From Rhodoferax sp. (lineage in GTDB: Bacteria > Pseudomonadota > Gammaproteobacteria > Burkholderiales > Burkholderiaceae_C): a stretch of 64,000 bases of DNA. The notes under the pieces are model-generated. The model saw only the letters and a list, made by a program, of their open reading frames with translations. It was not told where the DNA came from and ran no database searches. The DNA lies in contig NZ_JAQTXM010000005.1 in NCBI RefSeq assembly GCF_028688795.1, forward strand, positions 1 to 64,000, written 5' to 3'. Numbering within the stretch: the stretch's first letter is position 1; each line of letters opens with the position of its first letter. Below are positions 16,117 through 24,851 of this stretch, in pieces. The translations under genes were made by a program, and so were the position numbers.

Positions 16117-16967
16117 TGGCTGCTTTCGTAATTTGGGGCGCGTTTTTCGCGGAAGGCGGCCACACCTTCTTTCATGAACGCATCAAAACACATGGCCTGG
16201 CCCCGGTCTTCCAGCGCCATCACGGTGGCCAGGTTGCTGGTTTCCTGCGCCATGGCCAGTCCGTCCTTGGTCAGGCGCAAGCCGACTGGGGACATGGCGA
16301 GCATCTCCTGCACCAGTTCTTGGGCGGTTTCCGCCAGCTTGTCTTCGGGCATCACGTTATTCACCAGGCCGATGCGCAGGGCGCGCTCGGCATTGACGAA
16401 GCGCCCGGTGTACATCAGCTCGGCGGCAATGGCTGGCCCCACCGCACGGGGCAAAAAGTAGCTGATGCCCATGTCACACCCGGTCAACCCGATTTTGGCC
16501 ATGGCCACGTTCATGCGGGCGTTGGGCGCGGCAAAACGCACATCACAGCCCAGTGCCAATGCAAAACCCCCACCGCAGGCCGCACCCTGCAACAAGCCGA
16601 TGATCGGCTGTGGGCAGCGCCGCATGCGAAGGACCACGCTGGAGAGCTGGCGCTGCAGGCGAAGCCCCTGGTCCAGCGACACCGTCAGCTGGTTGACATC
16701 TTCCAGGTCATAACCCGCGCAGAAATGCCGTCCTGCACCGCGCAGTACAACCACCCGCACATCCTGTCGGTCGGGCAGGCTGCCAAAGTAGTCGTACAGC
16801 TCCTGGGTCAAGTCCAGATTGAGTGCGTTGAAGTTGTCGGGCCGGGACAAGCTCAGCCATTCAACATCGCCCTCGCGCGCCACATGGATACAGCGCCATG
16901 GGTTGTCAAAAGCGATGGGGTCAGGCAGGTGGCTTGACTGGCTGGCGGTTAACTGGGTTTGGGTCAT
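16113..16967 (-). CDS. Crotonase-family protein lacking both standard hydratase glutamates
   Basis: A 284-residue enoyl-CoA hydratase/isomerase family protein. It has the oxyanion-hole segments HFCAGYDLEDVNQL and GAACGGGFALALGCDVRF, but neither glutamate of a classical hydratase: the first position is Ala in GGGFALALGCD and the second is in NARMNVAMAKIGLTGCDMG, where Ala precedes KIG and an aspartate follows. It therefore resembles crotonases with other chemistry (isomerase, hydrolase or aspartate-dependent types) more than EchA. The start at 16967 is the ATG 15 nt inside the open frame. It is coupled to fadH by an ATGA overlap. A badK role is possible but not supported by the active site. 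Confidence 0.8.
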   Translation of the reverse strand: MTQTQLTASQSSHLPDPIAFDNPWRCIHVAREGDVEWLSLSRPDNFNALNLDLTQELYDYFGSLPDRQDVRVVVLRGAGRHFCAGYDLEDVNQLTVSLDQGLRLQRQLSSVVLRMRRCPQPIIGLLQGAACGGGFALALGCDVRFAAPNARMNVAMAKIGLTGCDMGISYFLPRAVGPAIAAELMYTGRFVNAERALRIGLVNNVMPEDKLAETAQELVQEMLAMSPVGLRLTKDGLAMAQETSNLATVMALEDRGQAMCFDAFMKEGVAAFREKRAPNYESSQ

Positions 16968-17018
16968 GGTGAGACTTTCCAATGAATTGGTCGATGAAAG
17001 ACGTTAAGCAGCTATTTA

Positions 17019-17076
17019 ATAGATAGCTATTAGCACAATATAAAAAAGGGCTAGAGGTCTATTTGATGAATAATTC
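17019..17076 (+). repeat. Dispersed two-block repeat, copy 3 (intergenic)
   Basis: Block A is ATAGCTATTAGCAC and block B AAGGGCTAGAGGTCTATTT. It lies in the 136-nt gap between the crotonase start and the end of the next operon on the same strand. A second AGCTATT lies just to its left. Confidence 0.75.
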
Positions 17077-17103
17077 TCAAGAGACCTCCGATCTGCGAAG
17101 GCG

Positions 17104-18246
17104 TTACAGCGTGCGGGCGATCAGCTCACGCATGATCTCGTTTGAGCCGCCATAGATGCGGTGCACCCGTGCATCGGCAAAGGCGCGGGCAATCGGGTAT
17201 TCCCACATGTAGCCGTAGCCTCCGTGCAATTGCAGGCATTGGTCCAGCACGCGGCCCATCAGCTCGGTGCACCAGTACTTGGCCATGGCGGCCACGGCTT
17301 TGTCCAGCTCGCCGTTACACACCTCGCTTAAACATCGGTCCACAAAGGTTTGGGCGATTTCGATCTCGGTCTTGATTTCGGCCAGGCGAAAACGGGTGTT
17401 CTGATAGTCGGCAATCAGCGTGCCAAAGGCCTTGCGCTGGCGGGTGTAGTCCACCGTCCATTGCAGGGCGGCGGCGCTGGTAGCCACCGCACCCACGGCG
17501 ATTTGTAACCGCTCCCAGGCCAACTCTTTTGCCAAAAGACCAAAACCTTTGTTTTCTTCACCCAGCATGTTGTGCTGGGTCAGCACCACGTTGTCAAAGT
17601 ACAACTCGCAGGTGTCTTGGGCCTTCATGCCGATTTTTTTGAAATTCTGACCACGGGTCACACCAGGCATGGAGGCTTCCACCACCCACAGGGTCAGGTC
17701 TTTGCAATCGGGGTCTTTGCTGGATTTGGCGGCTACCACCAAAATGTCGGCGCACAGCCCGTTGGTGATGAAGGTTTTCTGGCCGTTCAGAACCCACTCG
17801 TCCCCCTGGCGGATGGCGGTGGTGCGCATCGCCCGCAGGTCGCTGCCGGCGCTGGGTTCGGTCATTACGATGGCGCCAATCAGCTCGCCACGCACCATGG
17901 CGGGCAGCCACCTCTGCTGTTGTTCTGGCGTGCCGTAGTTGACGATGTAGGGGGCCACGATGTCTGAGTGGGTGGAAAAGCCCGGGCCGGACAAACCGAG
18001 CCGGGCTTGTTCCTCGATCAGGATGGCGGCAAACAGCCGGTCAGCCCCGCTGCCACCACATGACTCGGGCAAGGTGGTGCAGAGAAAGCCTTCCTTGCCA
18101 GCCTTTAGCCAGACCTCGCGCGGGGCCACACCAGCGTCTTCCCAGGCGCTGTGGAAGGGCGCCACTTCTTGTTCAAAAAACTTGCGGGCAGAGTCACGAA
18201 AGGCCTCGTGGTCTGGGCTGAAGATGTTGCGGGTGAGGATAGTCAT
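17104..18246 (-). CDS. Acyl-CoA dehydrogenase, long-chain/isovaleryl subgroup
   Basis: A 380-residue acyl-CoA dehydrogenase. FAD motif IVMTEPSAGSDLRAMRTTAI, QKTFITNGLCADILVVAAKS, and C-terminal QLHGGYGYMWEYPIARAFAD then RIYGGSNEIMRELIARTL. The YGGSNEIM ending lacks the usual YEGT glutamate; in this subgroup the base is the glutamate in the helix seen here as LAWERLQIAVGA. The start at MTILTRNIF has an AGGAAA site; the earlier ATG at 18282 directly abuts the previous stop and has none. It is the last gene of the SDR-ligase-hydratase-dehydrogenase operon. Confidence 0.9.
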   Translation of the reverse strand: MTILTRNIFSPDHEAFRDSARKFFEQEVAPFHSAWEDAGVAPREVWLKAGKEGFLCTTLPESCGGSGADRLFAAILIEEQARLGLSGPGFSTHSDIVAPYIVNYGTPEQQQRWLPAMVRGELIGAIVMTEPSAGSDLRAMRTTAIRQGDEWVLNGQKTFITNGLCADILVVAAKSSKDPDCKDLTLWVVEASMPGVTRGQNFKKIGMKAQDTCELYFDNVVLTQHNMLGEENKGFGLLAKELAWERLQIAVGAVATSAAALQWTVDYTRQRKAFGTLIADYQNTRFRLAEIKTEIEIAQTFVDRCLSEVCNGELDKAVAAMAKYWCTELMGRVLDQCLQLHGGYGYMWEYPIARAFADARVHRIYGGSNEIMRELIARTL

Positions 18247-18282
18247 GGGGTTTCCTGAAATCGTGTGCTCGGTGGCGGTCAT

Positions 18283-19041
18283 TTACCCGCGCGGGGCCAG
18301 AAAAGCCTGGATACGGGTTTGCGCTTCTACCGTGGTCACCAGGCTGTGGATGCCATTGAGTTCGGCTTCAAAGCCTGTCGCTGCCAGTGTGCCCACCTGG
18401 GCGATGCAGCGCTTGGCGACTTGCAGGGCCGGTGCAGATTGGCTGGCAATACGCTGTGCCAAAGCTTCGGCTTCCTGCGCCAAAGTATCGGGGGCCACGG
18501 CCCACTGCACCATGCCAAGCTGGCAGGCGGTGGCACCGTCTACCACGTCACAGCCCAAAATGATGCGGGCTGCAATGCCGGGGCCGCACAGGCGGGTCAG
18601 GCGTTGGGTGCCACCGGCTCCTGGGATCAGGCCGAGCTTGGCTTCGGGCAGGCCGAGTTTGGCGCTGGTGGAGGCCATGCGCAGGTCACAGGCCAGCGCC
18701 AACTCAAAGCCGCCACCCAGTGCACTGCCGCCAATTTCGGCCAGGGTGACACACGGCAAGGCTTCAAGACGGTCAAACAGGGCATGGAAATGGGTGATGT
18801 TTTGCCGCATCACATCAGCCCCGTCCTTCATGGCAAAACAGCTTTGCACCTGGGCCAGGTCAGCCCCGGCACAAAAGGCTTTTCGGTCGCTGCGCAGGTG
18901 CAGCACGGTCAGGTCTGTTTTGTCGGCAAGGCAGTCCAGTACCTGCGTGAAACCTGCCACAAATTCGGTGCTGATGGCGTTCACCGGCGCGCGCTGCATG
19001 GTGATGCGCACCACCGCGCCGAGGTCTTCAACTTTAAACAT
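18283..19041 (-). CDS. Enoyl-CoA hydratase
   Basis: A 252-residue crotonase with both catalytic glutamates: one in GGGFELALACDLRMA and one in LGLPEAKLGLIPGAGGTQRL. The oxyanion hole is in FCAGADLAQV and IGGSALGGGF. It should hydrate a 2-enoyl-CoA to the 3-hydroxy compound in the cytoplasm. It overlaps the upstream ligase gene by eight bases. Of the two non-BadI crotonases here this has the classical hydratase active site, so it is the better candidate for the missing cyclohexene-carboxyl-CoA hydratase, although it belongs to a separate operon. Confidence 0.9.
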   Translation of the reverse strand: MFKVEDLGAVVRITMQRAPVNAISTEFVAGFTQVLDCLADKTDLTVLHLRSDRKAFCAGADLAQVQSCFAMKDGADVMRQNITHFHALFDRLEALPCVTLAEIGGSALGGGFELALACDLRMASTSAKLGLPEAKLGLIPGAGGTQRLTRLCGPGIAARIILGCDVVDGATACQLGMVQWAVAPDTLAQEAEALAQRIASQSAPALQVAKRCIAQVGTLAATGFEAELNGIHSLVTTVEAQTRIQAFLAPRG

Positions 19042-20659
19042 GGCTTGTTGCTCCGTTCAATGATTTGAGTTCTTCACGTAATTTGAATTTTTGGACTTTT
19101 CCGCTGGGCGTGGCGGGCAGGGTTTCTCGCAGCACCAGGTATTCCGGCAGTTTGAAACGCGCCACACCACGCTCAATCAGGAACTGCTTCATTTCTTCAA
19201 ACCCCAGTGTTTTGCCAGGCTGGCACACCACCACCGCACAGCCCAGTTCGCCCAGGCGCTCATCCGGCAAACCAACCACCGCCACCGACTGGCAGGCCGG
19301 GTGCTCCAGCAGAATGTCTTCCACCTCACGCGCCGAGATGTTCTGGCCGCCGCGAATGATCATGTCCTTGATGCGCCCAACGATGCGCACGCCACCCTCG
19401 GCGGACACGGTGGCCAGATCACCCGAGTGGTACCAGCCATCTGCATCCAGTGCCTTGGCCGTGAGTTCTGGCTCACCCAGATAGCCCAAAAAGGCGTGTG
19501 GCCCGCGTGACCATTGCTCACCCTGCTGGCCGGGTGGCAGGGGTTTACCATCTTCATCCACCGCGCAGACTTCCACACCGGGCAGGGCGCGGCCATCAAA
19601 CTGCCAGGCGGCTTCAATCGGGTCGGCGGGCCAGGTCACGGTGTGGGGCGGGCTCTCGGTGGAGCCATAAATGCTCATCACCCGCACCCCGAGTTGCCGG
19701 GCACGGCGCACCAGCACTTCAGGAATGGGCGCACCACCACACAAAAAGTAACGCAGATCGGGCAGACGTTTGCCCGATTTTTCCAGGCTGTCCACCACGT
19801 CACTCAGAAACGGGGTGGCCCCCATGGTCCAGCTGGCGCGGCTGGCAAGCATCTGCTCCACCGCCGTGTCGCCCTTGAAAATGTCCAGCAAAGACACCGT
19901 GGCCCCGGTCATCAGCGTCAGCAAAATGCCGTGCATGAAACCGCTGGTGTGCGTGACCGGTGAGGCCATGAAACACACGTCATCTTGATTGAGTTCCAAA
20001 GTGCCCGACAAGGCGCGTTCGCCATACATGGCGGTGTTGTGGGTGTGCACCACCCCTTTGGGTTTGGACTCGGAGCCCGAGGTGAACAACAACAAGACGG
20101 GGTCGTCCGCCGCCGCATCATGGGCTTGCGCCAGCAGCGGGCCGCTCAAGGCCTCGTCAAACGTGTTGCCAATGGCCACATTGCCTCCGCCGATGACCAC
20201 AATGCTGGGCTGCACCCGCAGCTCTGGCGTAATACGCAGCAAATGCTCGGTGTAGTCCACGCTGCGAAACCGCCCCGGCACCACCACCGCTTTGGAGCCA
20301 CTCTTGTTCATGATGAAGGCCAGGTCTTTCCAGCCGTAGGTGGGTGGCAGCGGGTTAATTACCGCACCCAGTTTGAATGCGGCAAAAGTCACCACAGCGG
20401 TTTGCCGCCAGTTGGGCAGATGCATGGTCACCACGTCGCCCACACCGACGCCGCGCGTTTGCCAGAAGGCGGCCAGCCGCGAGGCTTTGTCGTCCAGTTC
20501 GTGGTAACTGAGGCTGCGGCCACTGGCATCGGCAACGGCCGTTTTGTCGGGATAAGCGGCCACGCTGGCGGCAATACGCTGCGCCAGAGACTGGTCTTGC
20601 CAGTAACCCGCCTGGTAATAACAGGCGCGTGCAGCTGGGGACGGTTTCAAGTCAATCAT
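19034..20659 (-). CDS. AMP-forming acyl-CoA synthetase (second CoA ligase)
   Basis: A 541-residue ANL-superfamily ligase. The phosphate loop is unusual, LLFTSGSESKPKGVVHTHNT rather than SGTTG. It also has MSIYGSTESPPHTVTWPADP, the hinge GRIKDMIIRGGQNISAREVE, and the C-terminal lysine in TPSGKVQKFKLREELKSL. It resembles AliA in layout (541 against 540 residues) and probably arose from the same family, acting on a different acid. The start overlaps the SDR stop by four bases. The substrate is unknown; genes on both sides form a full activation and beta-oxidation set. Confidence 0.87.
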   Translation of the reverse strand: MIDLKPSPAARACYYQAGYWQDQSLAQRIAASVAAYPDKTAVADASGRSLSYHELDDKASRLAAFWQTRGVGVGDVVTMHLPNWRQTAVVTFAAFKLGAVINPLPPTYGWKDLAFIMNKSGSKAVVVPGRFRSVDYTEHLLRITPELRVQPSIVVIGGGNVAIGNTFDEALSGPLLAQAHDAAADDPVLLLFTSGSESKPKGVVHTHNTAMYGERALSGTLELNQDDVCFMASPVTHTSGFMHGILLTLMTGATVSLLDIFKGDTAVEQMLASRASWTMGATPFLSDVVDSLEKSGKRLPDLRYFLCGGAPIPEVLVRRARQLGVRVMSIYGSTESPPHTVTWPADPIEAAWQFDGRALPGVEVCAVDEDGKPLPPGQQGEQWSRGPHAFLGYLGEPELTAKALDADGWYHSGDLATVSAEGGVRIVGRIKDMIIRGGQNISAREVEDILLEHPACQSVAVVGLPDERLGELGCAVVVCQPGKTLGFEEMKQFLIERGVARFKLPEYLVLRETLPATPSGKVQKFKLREELKSLNGATSHV

Positions 20660-21447
20660 GGTGCTTGTCTTTCAGTGGCCGGGCGGCCGGGAATCAGACC
20701 ATGCACGGTGTCCATCAAGCCACCGTCGGCCAAAATGTTCTGGCCGGTGATGTAGCCTGCGTCAGGTGCGATCAAAAACGAAATGATGCCCGCAATGTCA
20801 GCATCCGGGTCGCCAATGTGATGCAGCGGCACCAGGGCTTCGCGGGCGGCTTTGGTCGGTGCATCGGCATACACCTTGGCGGTCAGCGAGGTGTGGATCA
20901 GGCCGGGTGACACCGCGTTGACCCGAATGCCATCCGCCGCCCATTCCTGCGCCAGCGTGCGCACCAGCATCAGCAGCGCAGCTTTGCTCGGGCTGTAGGC
21001 TCCCATGCCAGGGTAGGGTTGCACCCCCGACATGGAAGCCACAGCCACCAAACTGCCCCGGCTCTCGCGCAGCGCCGGATACGCGGCTTTGGCCAGCAAC
21101 CAGGGCGCACGCGCATTGACGGCGAACAAATAGTCCCAGTCCTCGACCTCCAATTTGGCCAGAGTCGATGGGCGCGAGACCCCGGCGTTGGACACGACGG
21201 CATCCAGACCGCCGAAAGCCGCCACGGCTTGATCAACCAGGCTAGCGGGGGTGGCGGGGTCGGCCAGGTCGCCCAGCAGTGGCAGCACTCGGCCGCCGTG
21301 TTGGGCCGCCTCGGCAATGACCGCGTCCAACTCATCTGCGTGGGCTGAGCCGCAGGCGGCAATCTGGGTGCCCTGGCTGGCCAGGCGCAAGCAAATGGCA
21401 CGGCCAATGCCGCGACTGGCTCCCGTGACTAAAACGCGCATCGTCAT
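20656..21447 (-). CDS. SDR-family oxidoreductase
   Basis: A 263-residue short-chain dehydrogenase: VLVTGASRGIGRAICLRLA, DAVVSNAGVSRP, catalytic serine in VASMSGVQPYPGMG and Tyr-Lys in AYSPSKAALL, ending in ITGQNILADGGLMDTVHG. It is the first gene of the leftward operon, followed by ligase, hydratase and dehydrogenase with overlapping ends. A 3-hydroxyacyl-CoA dehydrogenase role is plausible. The start could be MTMRVLV or the second ATG two codons on; the operon promoter lies in the 108-nt gap shared with the AraC gene. Confidence 0.88.
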   Translation of the reverse strand: MTMRVLVTGASRGIGRAICLRLASQGTQIAACGSAHADELDAVIAEAAQHGGRVLPLLGDLADPATPASLVDQAVAAFGGLDAVVSNAGVSRPSTLAKLEVEDWDYLFAVNARAPWLLAKAAYPALRESRGSLVAVASMSGVQPYPGMGAYSPSKAALLMLVRTLAQEWAADGIRVNAVSPGLIHTSLTAKVYADAPTKAAREALVPLHHIGDPDADIAGIISFLIAPDAGYITGQNILADGGLMDTVHGLIPGRPATERQAP

Positions 21448-21501
21448 GTGGTTTCCTCAAAATTTGATAGGGCATTGTTGGCGTAGGCGGCGATGCGCAG
21501 T

Positions 21502-21530
21502 TTGACGATTCAGGCAAGCTACAGCACAAT
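21502..21530 (+). promoter_or_regulatory. Predicted promoter of the AraC-family regulator
   Basis: -35 TTGACG and -10 CACAAT with 17-nt spacing, 25 nt before the GTG start. It lies in the divergent gap with the SDR operon, where an activator site would be expected. Confidence 0.45.
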
Positions 21531-21555
21531 TCGTGCATCTTTCAAAGGAATAAAT

Positions 21556-22476
21556 GTGACCACAAGGGTTATCCCTAACTACTCGCTATACGGCGTTCGA
21601 GCTCATCCCGGCTGGCAAAGCTGGTTTGATTTTGAGTGGATTCCACAGCGCTCTCGCCCCTATAACTGGAAAATAACGCCTCATAAACACGATGCCCTGA
21701 TCCAGATTTTGTATTTGACGCAGGGGTCAGGAGAGGTGTTGATTGACCATTCCAGGACGTTCTTTCAAGCGCCTTGCTTGGTGTGGATTCCTGCACAAAC
21801 CGTGCATGGGTTCAATTTCTCGCAGGATGTGGATGGCCCCGTCATCACTGCTGCGCAACGACCCCTGGAGTCCTTGCTGGACGCGGCCAGTCCGGCGCTT
21901 TTGCCGCATCTGCGCAAGCCCGCTGTGATTTCCCTGGAGGGTGCCAGTGATCACCTGGCAACCCTGATGCCACTGTTTTTGGCGATTGAGCGAGAGGCGC
22001 GTGTTCAGGCGGTCGGGCAGCCGACGGCCGCCATGGCGCTGCTGGTGGCCATTGCCATCCAAATGGGCAGGCTGGCGCGTAGCCATGACATCGCCCCGTC
22101 AAATGCCTCGTCGCGCAAAGCTGCCCAAATTGAAAAATTTCGCAGCATGGTGGATGATAATTTCAAAAAACACCTGCCGATGGGCGACTATGCTGGTGCA
22201 TTGGGCATCACGCCCGGGCAACTTTCGCGTTTGTGTCGTGAGGTGCTGGGGGTGTCAGGCCTTGACATCGTCAATGCACGCCTGGTCCACGAAGCCCAAC
22301 GTGTGTTGGTCTATACCGGCAACAGCATCAAGCAAATCGCCTACGCTCTGGGATTTGCCGATGAGACCTATTTCTGCCGATTTTTTCGCAAACACACGGG
22401 CTTGAGTCCGAGGGAGTTTCGAGCAAAAGCCATGGATGCCATGCTCGATCCTGTGCGCGTCAGCGTTACGGCATAA
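21556..22476 (+). CDS. AraC-family transcriptional regulator (PobR-like)
   Basis: A 306-residue regulator with an N-terminal cupin sensing domain (ITPHKHDALIQILYLTQGSG, FFQAPCLVWIPAQTVHGFNF) and a C-terminal AraC domain with two helix-turn-helix units, the second in NSIKQIAYALGFADETYFCR followed by HTGLSPREFR. I place the start at the GTG at 21556, 6 nt after AAAGGA; the open frame begins at 21493 but lacks a site there. The divergent position next to the SDR-ligase-hydratase-dehydrogenase operon suggests it activates those genes in response to their carboxylic acid substrate. The layout resembles PobR-type regulators of aromatic acid genes. Confidence 0.85.
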   Translation: MTTRVIPNYSLYGVRAHPGWQSWFDFEWIPQRSRPYNWKITPHKHDALIQILYLTQGSGEVLIDHSRTFFQAPCLVWIPAQTVHGFNFSQDVDGPVITAAQRPLESLLDAASPALLPHLRKPAVISLEGASDHLATLMPLFLAIEREARVQAVGQPTAAMALLVAIAIQMGRLARSHDIAPSNASSRKAAQIEKFRSMVDDNFKKHLPMGDYAGALGITPGQLSRLCREVLGVSGLDIVNARLVHEAQRVLVYTGNSIKQIAYALGFADETYFCRFFRKHTGLSPREFRAKAMDAMLDPVRVSVTA

Positions 22477-22515
22477 ATTAAATGCCAATGAGAAAACTTG
22501 CCTCAAATCCGGTGT

Positions 22516-23442
22516 TTAGCCAGATGCGCCACGACCACCCAAAGTGGCGGCCTCCAGAATCGGGTGATCAATTTTGTGCAAAAAAGACGGAATGACCCGG
22601 GGCGAGGCATTTAGCAATTGGGCAATGTCGGTGTAGTCGTCTGGCAGGGCGGCGTTGTCCCAGCCGTTGGCGGTGTGACGCGCCAAGCGCACGGCCAACA
22701 CCACGCATTGCACGTTGGCACGCTCGGTGTGCCGCTCATCGCTGATGCTCACCAGCAACTCGGGCAGGCGCCATAGTTTCATGAGCGATTGGCGCAAGTC
22801 GCTGATCTCTATGCCCAGCACCTCGCGCTGAATAATGCTTGAGCGCAGGGTGGTGTCGACGGCTTGTGCGTCGCGTATCTTGATCATCAGCGTTGGCGCA
22901 TGGATCCACACCAGCATTTCGGCAAAGTCATGCAAAAACGCCGCCTGATGAATGATGGTGGCATCGGTATCGGCCCGGTGAATGGCAAAGCCTAAGGCAA
23001 ACTGGCCGCCGCGCTCAGCCCGAATCAGCAACTCGTGCAAGCCTTGCTGCGCTTGTGGTTGGTCGGCCAGCCAGTCTTCAACCGTGCGCTGCGGTCCAAA
23101 AAACCTGAAAAAGGGCCCAATACCCATCAACACCAGTGCGGTGGTGATGGATTCGGTCTCGGTGGTGCCGCCCGGGCGGCGCATGCTGGCCATACGTGAC
23201 AACAGTTTGAGCGTCATCAATGGGTCAATTTGAATGACGGCAGTGAGCATGTTGGCATCCACATCGTCTTCTTTGGCGCGCAATTCTTCCAATGCCCGGG
23301 CCGTTGCGGCCAGCACCGGAATTTCAGCCTGGAGGAGGTACTGCGTCCAGGCGCCCATGTGCGGCAATGGGGCCCTCAGGTAGCTAGGGGCTGGCAAAGG
23401 GGGGGCTACCGGTGCGGCGTCTGGTGTGGGCTGGTCAGTCAT
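22516..23442 (-). CDS. HDOD-domain protein
   Basis: A 308-residue protein with an HDOD domain from about residue 45 (HMGAWTQYLLQAEIPVLAAT, then MLTAVIQIDPLMTLKLLSRM) through the HD-like helices QAAFLHDFAEMLVWIHAPTL. HDOD proteins are non-catalytic relatives of HD phosphohydrolases and usually act in signalling. A proline-rich N-terminus precedes it. The start at MTDQPTPD is chosen over a longer frame to 23496; neither has a strong ribosome binding site. It is convergent with the AraC gene. The role is unknown. Confidence 0.82.
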   Translation of the reverse strand: MTDQPTPDAAPVAPPLPAPSYLRAPLPHMGAWTQYLLQAEIPVLAATARALEELRAKEDDVDANMLTAVIQIDPLMTLKLLSRMASMRRPGGTTETESITTALVLMGIGPFFRFFGPQRTVEDWLADQPQAQQGLHELLIRAERGGQFALGFAIHRADTDATIIHQAAFLHDFAEMLVWIHAPTLMIKIRDAQAVDTTLRSSIIQREVLGIEISDLRQSLMKLWRLPELLVSISDERHTERANVQCVVLAVRLARHTANGWDNAALPDDYTDIAQLLNASPRVIPSFLHKIDHPILEAATLGGRGASG

Positions 23443-23624
23443 GTCATTTTTGTGCAAAGTGGCCGCGAGTATGGCTTCACTGAGCAACCCGGTCAAGGGC
23501 TGTTGCCGCAGCTGGGATGGCCGACCAAGCCACCGATTTCATCGCCCCAACCGTGCGCACAGCGTCAAGTCTGGCCAGTCTGTTGCACGCTACCCAAGCC
23601 TGGTTGCGGCAACCTCTTCAGTGA

Positions 23625-24146
23625 TTAAAGTGCTCTTTGAATCAGCGCACCCGTGTACAGATAGGGAAGCAGAGGCATTCTGCCCGCTTCAGTGCCGCCA
23701 CGGTTCTCTACGCTGATGGCCAGCTGGGTGATTTTCGAGAGCATTTTCTCCGTCATGGGCAGTTGAGCTGTTTTGATTTTGGGTGTGAGCACACCCAAAG
23801 ACACTGGCTTGGCACTGTCGCTGTTGTCCCACAGCTGCATGCTGTCGTTCTGGCCTTCTTTGATGTCGGTGAGGCGTTGCAACATCAAAAAGTTGTCTTG
23901 CGGGTCATAAGTGATGAGCATGCCAGCGGCTTGTTTGCTGTCCAACAAAACGGCAATGTATTTGGTCTGTGGCACGCTTTTTAGCTTGGCTTGCAGGTGC
24001 GTCAGTTGCGCATTGAACATTTCATACATGCCCACGCCGCTGGCAGCAGCCACGGCCAGAATGACCATGAGGATGATGGCGGTGAGGCGCCAGCCGGTGG
24101 TGTACGGCGGAATGATTTCGGGGGAGTCTTGGGTGGGTTCGGTCAT
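23625..24146 (-). CDS. Small membrane protein with an RskA (anti-sigma-K) C-terminal-like domain
   Basis: A 173-residue protein with one membrane segment near residues 20-42 (WRLTAIILMVILAVAAASGV) and an extracytoplasmic domain. That domain has the pattern of the RskA C-terminal family: SMQLWDNSDSAKPVSLGVL, LAISVENRGG and the ending PLLPYLYTGALIQRAL. The zinc-finger anti-sigma N-terminus of RskA is missing, replaced by about 17 residues, and no sigma factor gene adjoins. The gene lies 21 nt after the cytochrome gene on the same strand. I would not call it an anti-sigma factor on this evidence. Confidence 0.65.
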   Translation of the reverse strand: MTEPTQDSPEIIPPYTTGWRLTAIILMVILAVAAASGVGMYEMFNAQLTHLQAKLKSVPQTKYIAVLLDSKQAAGMLITYDPQDNFLMLQRLTDIKEGQNDSMQLWDNSDSAKPVSLGVLTPKIKTAQLPMTEKMLSKITQLAISVENRGGTEAGRMPLLPYLYTGALIQRAL

Positions 24147-24167
24147 GGGAATTGGTTTTTTAAAAAG

Positions 24168-24833
24168 TTATTTCAGCGAGGTCACGTAGGCCACCACGGC
24201 GTCAATGTCAGCGTCTGTCATGTGGCGGGTGTTGTCGGTCATGAGTGGGTTGTTGCGCGGACCCTGGCCACCGCGGTAGCGCTTCAGGGTGAGGGTCAGG
24301 TAAGCGCTCTGTTGGCCCGCAATGCGGGCATAGGTGTTGTTGCCATGTCCATCCTGGCCGTGACAGCGAAAGCAAATTTTGTCAAAGTGTTCTTTGCCTT
24401 TGGCGGCCAGTGCCGAGTTCACCGGCGCGGACGCGATGACCACTTGTGACGCGTAAAACAGCGCGACGCCCACTTTCTCATCGCTGGTCATGGCCTTGAT
24501 CATGCCCTCCATGAACTCAAAGCGGCGTCGGCCATCGGCAAACTGGCGCATTTGGTCCAGCAAATAGCTTGGGTTTTGTCCGGCCAGATTGGGGAACTCT
24601 GGCTTGACACTGTTGCCACCCTCACCATGGCAATTGGCGCACACGGCAGCGGCTCGCCGACCTTTCACCAATAGCTCGGTCGTCAATTGCGGGCTGGTTT
24701 GTGCCTGGGCAAGCCGGGCTGATAAATCGGTATTGGCGCTGGCGCGCGCTTGGGCGGGTTGCGCTGAGCCGGCCGATGCCGAAAGCGCCAGCACCGCAGC
24801 AAGCATCCAGGATGAAAAAGTGGTTGTGATCAT
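24168..24833 (-). CDS. Di-haem cytochrome c, c4-like
   Basis: A 221-residue exported protein with a signal peptide (SWMLAAVLALSASAGSAQPA) and two haem motifs, CANCH near residue 66 and CFRCH near residue 155, each in a class I cytochrome c domain with distal methionines likely in the MTSDEKVG and NPLMTDNTRHM regions. Cytochromes c4 carry electrons to terminal oxidases in the periplasm. It starts 18 nt after the argH stop; a TTG six codons earlier is the alternative start. The ribosome binding site is weak. Confidence 0.88.
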   Translation of the reverse strand: MITTTFSSWMLAAVLALSASAGSAQPAQARASANTDLSARLAQAQTSPQLTTELLVKGRRAAAVCANCHGEGGNSVKPEFPNLAGQNPSYLLDQMRQFADGRRRFEFMEGMIKAMTSDEKVGVALFYASQVVIASAPVNSALAAKGKEHFDKICFRCHGQDGHGNNTYARIAGQQSAYLTLTLKRYRGGQGPRNNPLMTDNTRHMTDADIDAVVAYVTSLK

Positions 24834-24851
24834 GGCAGTGTAGGTGGTCAA

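Noticed and set aside
22469-22490. GGCAT / ATGCC inverted repeat between the AraC and HDOD genes as a terminator
   Set aside because: Only five AT-broken base pairs and no T tract; too weak to call.
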